Source: Bacteroidota bacterium
GTDB lineage: Bacteria; Bacteroidota; Bacteroidia; Bacteroidales; Prolixibacteraceae
Direction of reading: 5' to 3'
Assembly: GCA_023488865.1 (NCBI GenBank)
Contig: JAMDDG010000413.1
Location: 1 to 7,399 of the forward strand
Length of the DNA: 7,399 nt
The notes beneath the pieces were generated by a model, which was not told the DNA's origin, did no database searches, and was given only the letters and a program-made list of their open reading frames with translations. The position numbers were made by a program, and so were the translations under genes. Within the stretch, counting starts at the first letter, position 1; each line of letters opens with the position of its first letter. Shown here in pieces: positions 1 through 6,602 of the stretch.

Positions 1-754
1 GTAGCATCCGGGTAAGATCAATGATCTTCGATTGATCAATAGCAGAACCGGGAACTTCCGGAAAAGATGCCGGGGCCGGAAGATATTGTTTAACGCCTGG
101 TCGAGAGGTATAAGGCGCCCGGTAATAGAGTGCTTTTTCATCTACATCCGCAATTGCCGGTCCTGTTTCCAAACTTGGATAGGCCAGAACCGCTACATCT
201 TCATACCAGCCATCACGAATCTGTTTAAGGTCTTTTGGTATACTTCCTTCACCGAAAAATGGTTTTCTAGGTTCGGGTTTCGTGAGTATAGCATTGAAAG
301 CAGATGGGCCTTTCACCTCCGTAGAGCTGGCGACCAGATGCATCATTGATTGTTCGGGTTTTACCCAAGGCCCACCGCTGCCGGCCCAGCCCGGCCCTGA
401 CCCAAGGATAATCTGTATCCCCAGCCTTTCGGATTCACGAACCGCATGGGCATACAAATCCTGCCACTCATCACTCAGGAAATCAACCTTGCCGCGCGGG
501 ACGCCGACATTCACTTCCAAAAAAAGAACGTACCCGATGCCGGCGGCTTTCATCGATTCCAGATCGGCTGTCATTGCCTCGCGACTGGTGTTCCCATCCA
601 TAAAATACCAATATACTCCGGGCCTTGCAGAATCGGGAGGATTGATGAAACCTGCCTTGAGGGAATCAGTTGAATCGGGGGCGCATTGGAATGCCAGAAA
701 GCAAACCAACAGGCCTAAAAGCGGCCATGATAATAGAATCGTCTTGCGGTACAT
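1..754 (-). CDS. GH106 alpha-L-rhamnosidase-like protein, N-terminal part (runs off left edge)
   Basis: The frame is open from an ATG at 754 down to the left edge, giving 251 residues with no stop; the C-terminal part lies outside the window. The first 24 residues form a signal peptide (hydrophobic stretch about 6-23) ending in Cys24. The preceding residues, LAFQ, are a poor lipobox because Gln is at -1, so lipid anchoring is possible but not certain. Residues 45-135 match what I know of the N-terminal (beta/alpha) barrel of GH106: RPGVYWYFMDGN (45-55), TADLESMKAAGIG (62-74), VGVPRGKVDFLSDEW (83-97) and GSGPGWAGSGGPWV (118-131). Known GH106 members remove terminal alpha-L-rhamnose from plant glycans such as rhamnogalacturonans; the catalytic residues lie in the missing part. 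The start is preceded by an A-rich leader typical of Bacteroidota. It is last of the five genes, 84 bases after the DUF5722-like gene. Its G+C is clearly higher than that of the middle genes. The family call is strong; the exact substrate is not known. Confidence 0.88.
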   Translation of the reverse strand, partial: MYRKTILLSWPLLGLLVCFLAFQCAPDSTDSLKAGFINPPDSARPGVYWYFMDGNTSREAMTADLESMKAAGIGYVLFLEVNVGVPRGKVDFLSDEWQDLYAHAVRESERLGIQIILGSGPGWAGSGGPWVKPEQSMMHLVASSTEVKGPSAFNAILTKPEPRKPFFGEGSIPKDLKQIRDGWYEDVAVLAYPSLETGPAIADVDEKALYYRAPYTSRPGVKQYLPAPASFPEVPGSAIDQSKIIDLTRML

Positions 755-838
755 ATTTTTATTTTTTGTTTTTAATTTATCAAAAACTTTAATTCATTGG
801 TATTGCATTTCTCCTATGATTAAAACATTTCTAATAAT
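755..838. other. A/T-rich intergenic spacer
   Basis: This is the 84-base spacer between the stop of the DUF5722-like gene and the start of the GH106-like gene. It is very A/T-rich. I see no convincing stem-loop with a T-run on the minus strand, and no match to the Bacteroidota promoter consensus (TTTG near -33 and TAnnTTTG near -7). Read on the minus strand it ends in an A-rich leader just before the ATG, which fits the initiation regions of this phylum. Read-through from the upstream genes is the simplest interpretation. Confidence 0.5.
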
Positions 839-3079
839 CTATTGAATTGGGCCAATATAACGCACCTCGTCCCAGCTTTTTATTCCGATAACCGATTTAT
901 AGGGTTCAAAAACTACATCCTCCTGATTGGTGTCTGCCGCCTGGTATGCAAACCAAACCGGTTTCCTTCCACCCGGCTCAGCCTGATCATCCGGGAAGCG
1001 GCGCAAACCAATATGCAATCCCCCCTCTGCCCGGTTATCAATCCAGTTGTGCCATTGCATAGCATCAATCCCGTCGAGTACCTTTAACTTTTCCCAGGTA
1101 TAGGCGAAACCTGCCGCCTGCTCCTTCATATCCTGATTCCCGTAAGTTTTGGAGTTGGTTCCGTTTTCCGAAAGCCAAAGCGTCCGTTTGATGGTTCCTT
1201 TGTATTTATTTTCAGGTTTCTTGATCCAGGCATTCAGAACTTCCAGATTTTTAAAGGTTACCAGCGGAGAGTTCATGCTGAAGGTGGCATCCTTGTCGTT
1301 CCATGTTTTTGGTTCAAACAAATTTTCAGGATAAGAGTGATAGGCCACTCCCCACTGAAAATCCCCTTCGGCAACCGAAAAGTCACCCAAAATTTTCAAC
1401 ATTTCTTTGGCTGCATAAAACCTGGGCTCGACGGCTGCGGCCCAGGAGTGGGTGAATGAGCAAAACACTTCGCTGTTTTCATCATAGTTGCGGGCAATGT
1501 TATAGCACAACCTCATCGATTTGATGTACGTATCCAAATAAACCAGCATGGGTTTGTCTCCCATATTGGTCCAGGACAGACCTGCATCAACCTCATTATG
1601 CATGATCCAGTGGTGAATACGACCAAAAGAGTTATCGCTTCGGCAATAACGGCTTGCCAGAAAATCGAGCGCCGCGGCATAGCAATTCACACTAGCAGGA
1701 GTTGTCATATTGGGCATGGTGTAAATGCCTTCAGAAGTGTAGTCAGGATGCTGAAGCAACTTTCCGATTTCAGGATCGGCACATTGCGAAGCTTTTTGAA
1801 CCAGGATGATGGCCGCCACCACAATGTTTTTTGACAGGGCTATTTGCAGTGTCCGGTCTAGTTCTTCAACCCTGGGTTTATCGAAATAATACGTTTTATC
1901 ACCGTAAGTATGGGCGATCGCATTGGAACGCGACTGTGAATACATGAATGCAGTAAATGGAATATTTACAGTCACACTCGAAATATTCAGATCATCCAGA
2001 TCAGTTCCAAATCCCCGGTTAACGGAATAACCGCCCAATCCTTTCCGGCCTGAAGGTCGCTGGGCAGGCATATTTTGAGTGGATAAAATCTGACCGGCAT
2101 ACCGGGCATACGAAACAATCTCATCAGACTGGGTCCCTATTTTGGCAATCACCCATTTCGACAAAAGCCGGTCGTATTTAAATCCATTGCGGGTGACATA
2201 CCGATCAATATCAACTGAGAAGGCAGGGGTACTTAAGGCAACTTTATTAACAAACGTACTGATCTGGGTAAGATGATCATATGGAGCAATTTCACAGAGA
2301 CTGAATTCTCCAGTACCGGTATAACTACCTTTGATATTGATCGATGTAGCACCAACCTTGACTTCTGTAATCTGGGAACTATAACTTGTCGAAAGGTATT
2401 TTTTAAGATTAGATTCCAGCAACAAGTCATTTTTGATCAATTCATCGCGCACCAGGGCTTCCGCTTTTTCTGCTGCATTTAAGGCCCGCAAATAAATATT
2501 CCGGATTTGAATGTTTACACCCGTTTGATTACCAAAGTCAAGTCGCAAAAAATCACCGGCATTGCCCCAGCTAAACTGTTTAATTTTGCTACCCAAATCA
2601 ACAGAATAGCTTTTCCAAACTTTTGACGATGGTATAGTCCCCGGTTTAACAGAACGCTCTTCTGTTATTGGGGAGGCAAAGAAGATTTGAATATTGCCGA
2701 TATCAGCTGAACATTGATATTCGAAAGTAAGTACCACAGAATCGGTAGGATTCGATGCGGTTAGAGGCTCCAATGAGAGGTAAGGGTCTGTACCGGTAGT
2801 ATTCAACTCGTATTGATAAGTACTTATTTGATTTATTTGAATTTGATTACCGGATGTCAATTTAATATTCTGATATTTAATTGCAGGAGTTTGTGTAACA
2901 ATGGGTGGAGGCTTAATAACAGTCTCTTTTTTGCAGGCATGGAGAATAAAAACAGCTGCAATCACCGACATGATCACAACAGACCATTTTGAACAGGTCA
3001 TTAACTTTACAGGTAAAAGATTCTGCAAAGGAGTGCTGATCTTATTTTTCTTAATATCTTTCAAATTTCTATCTATCAT
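839..3079 (-). CDS. DUF5722-like lipoprotein, putative glycoside hydrolase
   Basis: This 746-residue protein is predicted to be a surface or periplasmic lipoprotein: a hydrophobic stretch (about 33-46) leads to the lipobox LHAC, with Cys49 followed by KKE. Residues about 66-200 look like a beta-sandwich, carbohydrate-binding-type module (LTFEYQCSADIGNIQIFF, then DFLRLDFGNQTGVNIQIRNI). Residues about 335-735 resemble DUF5722 and read like a TIM barrel: GGYSVNRGFGTDLDDL (349-364), WIMHNEVDAG (491-500), YHSYPEN (580-586), LWLSENGTNS (634-643) and MQWHNW (674-679). Asn495-Glu496 and Glu638 have the spacing and setting of the acid/base (Asn-Glu) and nucleophile of clan GH-A hydrolases, so a retaining glycosidase is inferred; the substrate is unknown. 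The start at 3079 lies 6 bases after the stop of the preceding gene. An internal ATG at 3001 (Met27) would give a more usual signal peptide with the cysteine at position 22, and is a serious alternative. The DUF assignment is from memory of motifs. Confidence 0.8.
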   Translation of the reverse strand: MIDRNLKDIKKNKISTPLQNLLPVKLMTCSKWSVVIMSVIAAVFILHACKKETVIKPPPIVTQTPAIKYQNIKLTSGNQIQINQISTYQYELNTTGTDPYLSLEPLTASNPTDSVVLTFEYQCSADIGNIQIFFASPITEERSVKPGTIPSSKVWKSYSVDLGSKIKQFSWGNAGDFLRLDFGNQTGVNIQIRNIYLRALNAAEKAEALVRDELIKNDLLLESNLKKYLSTSYSSQITEVKVGATSINIKGSYTGTGEFSLCEIAPYDHLTQISTFVNKVALSTPAFSVDIDRYVTRNGFKYDRLLSKWVIAKIGTQSDEIVSYARYAGQILSTQNMPAQRPSGRKGLGGYSVNRGFGTDLDDLNISSVTVNIPFTAFMYSQSRSNAIAHTYGDKTYYFDKPRVEELDRTLQIALSKNIVVAAIILVQKASQCADPEIGKLLQHPDYTSEGIYTMPNMTTPASVNCYAAALDFLASRYCRSDNSFGRIHHWIMHNEVDAGLSWTNMGDKPMLVYLDTYIKSMRLCYNIARNYDENSEVFCSFTHSWAAAVEPRFYAAKEMLKILGDFSVAEGDFQWGVAYHSYPENLFEPKTWNDKDATFSMNSPLVTFKNLEVLNAWIKKPENKYKGTIKRTLWLSENGTNSKTYGNQDMKEQAAGFAYTWEKLKVLDGIDAMQWHNWIDNRAEGGLHIGLRRFPDDQAEPGGRKPVWFAYQAADTNQEDVVFEPYKSVIGIKSWDEVRYIGPIQ

Positions 3080-3085
3080 TGATAT

Positions 3086-5047
3086 TTATTTATTTTCCTT
3101 ATATAAAGCATATTCGATAATTGCTTCAATATTAATGGCGCTCTCCCATGGCCGGTAGCGGCACCCCATTGGCTTTCCGTCCCGGTAGTATTCAACCCAA
3201 GCGCCTGATTCATCCACAACCGACATCGCATCTTTGAAAACCCGATCGGCTAAAGGGTCGTGGTATTTGGACAAAGCATATAATAAAAACCCATATTCAT
3301 AGCCAATAACGATGTTGATTCCCGGACGCGATGAAATCTGACCCGATTTTAAATAGCTGCTTTTTATGACCTCAATATTTTGTCTTAATAATTTTTCTGT
3401 TATTAATTCTGATCCGATATATTTAGGGGTTAATGCGATTGAGGGAATATAAAAGGATTTTCGTTCATAAGGTGGGAACACTTTTTTCTCAAGGTAGCAT
3501 TTGGGACAGAGGTAATTCCCGTTTTTATCTTTCCTGGTGTAAACAACGCCGTGCCCACCGACACAGACTCCATGACGAAACTCCGGCATTTCTTCAATGC
3601 TCATTCTCAAAGGATTATTGGCCATTAATTTCCCTTCCTGAATAAAATTATTTCCGTAATGAGTGGCCACAGTCAACATCAATTTTTCATCAGATTGTAT
3701 ACTATCCTTACTCCCAAAATTATTATTTCGCATAAACGGCAATAACAAACGGCCACTTTGGATGAACAACAAAGTCGATTCGGCTGAGCCATCATTCAAG
3801 GTAGTTCTGGGGAGGATACCACCTGCAACATAGGTTTCGTCACCATTGAAGGGTAACATATTTTTGACCAGATTTCTCTTCTGGGCTTCCCACGCCCATT
3901 GTAGCATGGGATAAATAGTTTTAACAAATAAACTATCATTGGTTTTATTCAGATAATCGAAAGCCTGGATAATCAGGTATCCGGTCAGTTCCACCTCATC
4001 ATTCTCATGAATATGAAAGACTCCCGGAACGCCTATTGCCTGGGCGTTATGCAGAATACCAAATTTCCGCCAAATCTGCCAATAGAAATCAAGGATACTC
4101 TTTGCCTCTTTATAATATCCCAGCGCTAGGAAACCCCTCGAAACACCATACTGATCACGGACATAACCAAGGTGATAAAAATGACCCGCAAGTACAGCTC
4201 CCTCACTTGATTGTTGCGTTTTTAGAAGGACGGCAACATTATCAATTTGTTCAAGAATAATTCGTTTGTCAGGATTTTTATTAGTCAGGCGTGATGCGAA
4301 ATCAATTCTTCGTTTTGTAAACTCTTCCCAGTTTTTTAATGTGCGACTATATAGCTCTTTAAAGCTTAGCGCCAATATTTGATCAGTATTTTCAACGCTC
4401 TCCTGGTAAAGCGGCCCACCAATAAAATAGATTTCACTTTGACCAGTTCCAATATTTAGCTCATAATGACCTGATTCATTGCTTATGTGTAGCGAAGTAC
4501 TTTCCCTTATTACAATTTGTTGAAATTGTTCATAAGGATATAAATAGACCCCATAAATCGGGAGTCCCCGGTCCTTATGAACCATCAGGGCGAAAGTGGC
4601 TTTTCCTGAAAAATCAGTTGAATTATCTATAACTGTGATAAGCGGATCCTTCAAAATAGTCAGATCTAAAACAAAGGATTTATATGCAACAATTTTTCTG
4701 ACAAAGACAGGTAATTTACTATCGACAAAATCGGTAATTTCGGCTATTTTCTCTCCGTTTAATTTAAGCAAATGTTTCCAAATAGCTGATCCCGGCAGAC
4801 GGGTTGAGATAACGGCAATATTTTTATCTTTCAGGTTTAGCTGAAGATAAGAGGGTGAGCTGTAGCTTGGTCCAAAGATACTTTTAATCTCCATCCCGTC
4901 CTGATAAACACAATATTGTCCGTTTCCAAGGCAATGCATCGCTCCGGTTGATTTTTGAGGATAACCGCTTCCTGCTGTCAGGAAAAATAAGATAACGAAC
5001 AATATCTTAACAATCAGTTTATTAGCATATATTTTATATCTTCTCAT
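3086..5047 (-). CDS. Secreted six-hairpin (alpha/alpha barrel) glycosidase-like protein
   Basis: This 653-residue protein has a signal peptide: basic MRRYKIYANK, a hydrophobic run at about 11-25, and probable cleavage near 26-31 (AGSGYPQ). There is no lipobox, so it is probably soluble in the periplasm or secreted. Residues about 35-230 are beta-rich, like the N-terminal sandwich of many clan L and related enzymes. Residues about 255-650 are mostly helical, with repeated helix-loop units typical of six-hairpin glycosidases: YVRDQYGVSRGFLALGYYKEA (295-315), HENDEVELTGYLI (347-359), NGDETYVAGG (401-410), LNDGSAES (417-424) and RPWESAINIEAIIEY (632-646). Acidic residues in ENDE (348-351) and at Glu635 are candidate catalytic residues by analogy with GH15/GH63-like enzymes. 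Unusual is the cysteine group Cys495, Cys514 and Cys517 (a CPKC motif), which could bind a metal. I cannot assign a numbered GH family. The gene starts 3 bases after the preceding stop (TGA GAT ATG), implying translational coupling. G+C is low, about 35% in a sampled stretch. Confidence 0.72.
   Translation of the reverse strand: MRRYKIYANKLIVKILFVILFFLTAGSGYPQKSTGAMHCLGNGQYCVYQDGMEIKSIFGPSYSSPSYLQLNLKDKNIAVISTRLPGSAIWKHLLKLNGEKIAEITDFVDSKLPVFVRKIVAYKSFVLDLTILKDPLITVIDNSTDFSGKATFALMVHKDRGLPIYGVYLYPYEQFQQIVIRESTSLHISNESGHYELNIGTGQSEIYFIGGPLYQESVENTDQILALSFKELYSRTLKNWEEFTKRRIDFASRLTNKNPDKRIILEQIDNVAVLLKTQQSSEGAVLAGHFYHLGYVRDQYGVSRGFLALGYYKEAKSILDFYWQIWRKFGILHNAQAIGVPGVFHIHENDEVELTGYLIIQAFDYLNKTNDSLFVKTIYPMLQWAWEAQKRNLVKNMLPFNGDETYVAGGILPRTTLNDGSAESTLLFIQSGRLLLPFMRNNNFGSKDSIQSDEKLMLTVATHYGNNFIQEGKLMANNPLRMSIEEMPEFRHGVCVGGHGVVYTRKDKNGNYLCPKCYLEKKVFPPYERKSFYIPSIALTPKYIGSELITEKLLRQNIEVIKSSYLKSGQISSRPGINIVIGYEYGFLLYALSKYHDPLADRVFKDAMSVVDESGAWVEYYRDGKPMGCRYRPWESAINIEAIIEYALYKENK
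3497..3565 (-). other. Cys cluster (C-x18-C-x-x-C) in the six-hairpin protein
   Basis: This covers residues 495-517 of the six-hairpin protein, from the Cys of RHGVCVGGHG to the CPKC pair. The spacing is C-x18-C-x2-C, with His492 and His499 close by. The arrangement resembles a small structural zinc knuckle or an insertion loop held by metal or disulphide. I do not know it from standard GH15, GH63 or GH78 barrels. Only the residues are seen; metal binding is inference. Confidence 0.45.
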
Positions 5048-5050
5048 ATC

Positions 5051-6529
5051 TCACGGGTTAAAGTTTAACGGATGCCAGGCTGTTTTCCAGTTTGCCCATG
5101 TAGGACCATAGGCGTATGAGATAAATTGCTGTTTTTCCGGATTGATATGACCTGTTTCATCGCCGCTCCAGCCACAATTATGAAGAAGAGGATTCAGTTT
5201 GTCACGTATCTCTGCTGCTTTTTTGAAATTAATCCCATCAGTAGCTTCCCATTGGACAATATAACTTGCAGATGTCATCCTCGATGCAGCATGTATTGCC
5301 TGAAATTCTTGAATATCGTCTCTGTATTTTATATCGCAATGATCTGCTCCCGGAATACCTGTTTTGTTAATAACCGTGCCGCGATCTTTAAGCTTTGATG
5401 GCCAGTTTGCCTCAGTTGCGGAAGCAGTTGAAAGGCGGGTGGTTGTTGCATTTGCTGCATCGGCATTCCATGAATAATAAAAGAAAAGGGTATCATTCTT
5501 TACGACCATACATGGTTCACCGGCACCAAAAAAGTCAGGACTGTCAGTATAGGCGATCACAGGTTGCGGAGCGCCGCCCCATCCGGTACCGTTCCATTTT
5601 TCCCAGGGACCTGCGGGGGATAACGATCTGCAAACATAGACTTGGTTGTTTGTACCACGTACGTCTTCTGTTGAAGTATACCCTAAGTAATAAAAACCTC
5701 CCCATTTTGCCACTCCAGGGTCACAGACCGAAAGTTGATCCCTGGAATATTCAGTAGGTTTGAGTACCATCTGGTCATCACTCCAGGTGACCCCATTATC
5801 AACAGAGCGACGATAAGCCACCTGATCCCAATATGCGTTACCTGAGGATTTACTTATTAACATCCAAGCAGTGTAATTACCTGTAACAATCTCACCATTC
5901 AGATAATTGGTTACTCCATTTATGATGCCCGATTTTTTCCATACCCCTGCCGACCCTGAAGGATTACTTAATACCCACAAATAATCAACGACAGGAAATT
6001 TGTTTTCGTTACTTATTGAAAGGTTCTGATTGTCATTATAATTGACAAAAGGTACTGATGAAATTGCGGGGCTTGATACAGTTGAATTATAATCAGATTT
6101 CCACTGATATAAACTCAATGTTAAACTACTATTGGTTGAAGCCCAGTTTGGACAGACTACCTGAATGGCATAAAAAGGTTCAGTCGCTGAAAATTTCTGG
6201 GCCGCGGTAAACGACGTTGAAAGACTAATTGCCACCTGGGGATCCAGATCGTTAAAGTTTTTTACTTTATCACCAAATATATCACCCGGGGCAGCAAACC
6301 ATGCATCAATGGAACCATCAGAATTTAGAATTATGGATGGCCCATAACGATATACTCCACCGGTATAGATATCCCAACCGGTTTTAACACCCGGAACCTC
6401 CGCGTACTTTGCGGTAACTACCTGACGTGGAGCCTTCACCGATGATGAGCCATTTTTGCAGGCTACAAGCCATACGATCGTTACGCCTGCCATTATAAGC
6501 TTCCCATATTTCATTATTCCTATATCCAT
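5051..6529 (-). CDS. Lipoprotein five-bladed beta-propeller, GH43/sialidase-like putative glycosidase
   Basis: This 492-residue protein has a lipoprotein signal: hydrophobic 11-22 and lipobox LVAC with Cys24, followed by KNGSSS. The mature part reads as a beta-propeller. Blade one is GWDIYTGGVYRYGPSIIL with DGSIDAWFAAPGD (51-83). After an inserted segment (about 88-230) come WDQVAYRRSVDNGVTWSDD (234-252), which contains a perfect Asp box (SxDxGxTW), then VCDPGVAKWGGFYYLGYTST (268-287), FGAGEPCMVVKNDTLFFYYSW (334-354) and HCDIKYRDD (397-405). Asp270, Glu338 and Asp399 sit where GH43/GH32-like propellers carry catalytic or supporting acids, so a glycosidase is likely but unproven. Sialidase is less likely because the arginine triad is not evident. 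The start at 6529 is taken as the longest form; Met6 at 6514 gives the compact MKYGK signal peptide and is equally possible. The gene follows the GH127-like gene by 73 bases and is followed after 3 bases by the six-hairpin gene. Confidence 0.75.
   Translation of the reverse strand: MDIGIMKYGKLIMAGVTIVWLVACKNGSSSVKAPRQVVTAKYAEVPGVKTGWDIYTGGVYRYGPSIILNSDGSIDAWFAAPGDIFGDKVKNFNDLDPQVAISLSTSFTAAQKFSATEPFYAIQVVCPNWASTNSSLTLSLYQWKSDYNSTVSSPAISSVPFVNYNDNQNLSISNENKFPVVDYLWVLSNPSGSAGVWKKSGIINGVTNYLNGEIVTGNYTAWMLISKSSGNAYWDQVAYRRSVDNGVTWSDDQMVLKPTEYSRDQLSVCDPGVAKWGGFYYLGYTSTEDVRGTNNQVYVCRSLSPAGPWEKWNGTGWGGAPQPVIAYTDSPDFFGAGEPCMVVKNDTLFFYYSWNADAANATTTRLSTASATEANWPSKLKDRGTVINKTGIPGADHCDIKYRDDIQEFQAIHAASRMTSASYIVQWEATDGINFKKAAEIRDKLNPLLHNCGWSGDETGHINPEKQQFISYAYGPTWANWKTAWHPLNFNP
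5783..5806 (-). other. Asp box (SxDxGxTW)
   Basis: This covers residues 242-249 of the propeller protein, reading SVDNGVTW. The pattern S-x-D-x-G-x-T-W is the classic Asp box found in the beta-hairpins of sialidases and other propellers. It supports the propeller fold, not a particular enzyme activity. Only one complete copy is seen in this protein. Confidence 0.85.
5840..6268 (-). other. Beta-sandwich-like module inserted between propeller blades
   Basis: This covers residues about 88-230 of the propeller protein. The segment separates the first blade (ending DAWFAAPGD) from the Asp-box blade (starting WDQVAYRR). It is rich in Ser, Thr and alternating hydrophobics, with the features QKFSATEPFYAIQVVCPNW (111-129), LTLSLYQWKSDYNSTV (136-151) and DYLWVLSNPSGSAGVW (182-197). 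It reads like a compact jelly-roll or carbohydrate-binding-type domain. The boundaries are approximate and the binding role is inferred. Confidence 0.5.
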
Positions 6530-6602
6530 TCTTTAATATCTTTAAATCCTTCTGATAACTTTTTGACAAATTGTATGATGAATATTATTTACTGAGCATT
6601 AT
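6530..6602. other. A/T-rich intergenic spacer
   Basis: This is the 73-base spacer between the GH127-like stop and the propeller gene start. On the minus strand it holds AAGGATTTAAAG about 20 bases before the 6529 start, with ATTAAAGA immediately before it. I see no stem-loop terminator and no convincing Bacteroidota promoter, so read-through is likely. Confidence 0.45.

Noticed and set aside
755..838. Transcription terminator or promoter in the spacer before the GH106-like gene
   Set aside because: T- and A-runs are present, but no supporting stem-loop and no acceptable pair of Bacteroidota -33 and -7 elements could be found.
282..845. Plus-strand open frame of 187 codons
   Set aside because: It lies opposite the GH106-like gene, has no recognisable domain and a low-complexity Ser/Arg/Pro-rich composition, and extends into the A/T-rich spacer. 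The minus-strand frame has clear family motifs.
3497..3565. Nucleic-acid-binding zinc finger
   Set aside because: The protein has a signal peptide and a glycosidase-type helical barrel, so an exported enzyme with a structural metal or disulphide loop is more likely than a DNA- or RNA-binding finger.
5395..5757. Plus-strand open frame of 120 codons
   Set aside because: It is fully antisense to the propeller gene, is rich in Arg, His and Gln in the way of shadow frames, and has no domain or leader.
5051..6529. Calling the propeller protein a sialidase because of the Asp box
   Set aside because: Asp boxes occur in many propellers. The arginine triad and the sialidase FRIP-type motif are not seen, and the acidic motifs look more like GH43/GH32-type propellers.
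6384..6569. Minus-strand frame of 61 codons overlapping the propeller gene start
   Set aside because: It is out of frame with the signal peptide and propeller, and shows no domain. The overlapping frame has a signal peptide and lipobox.
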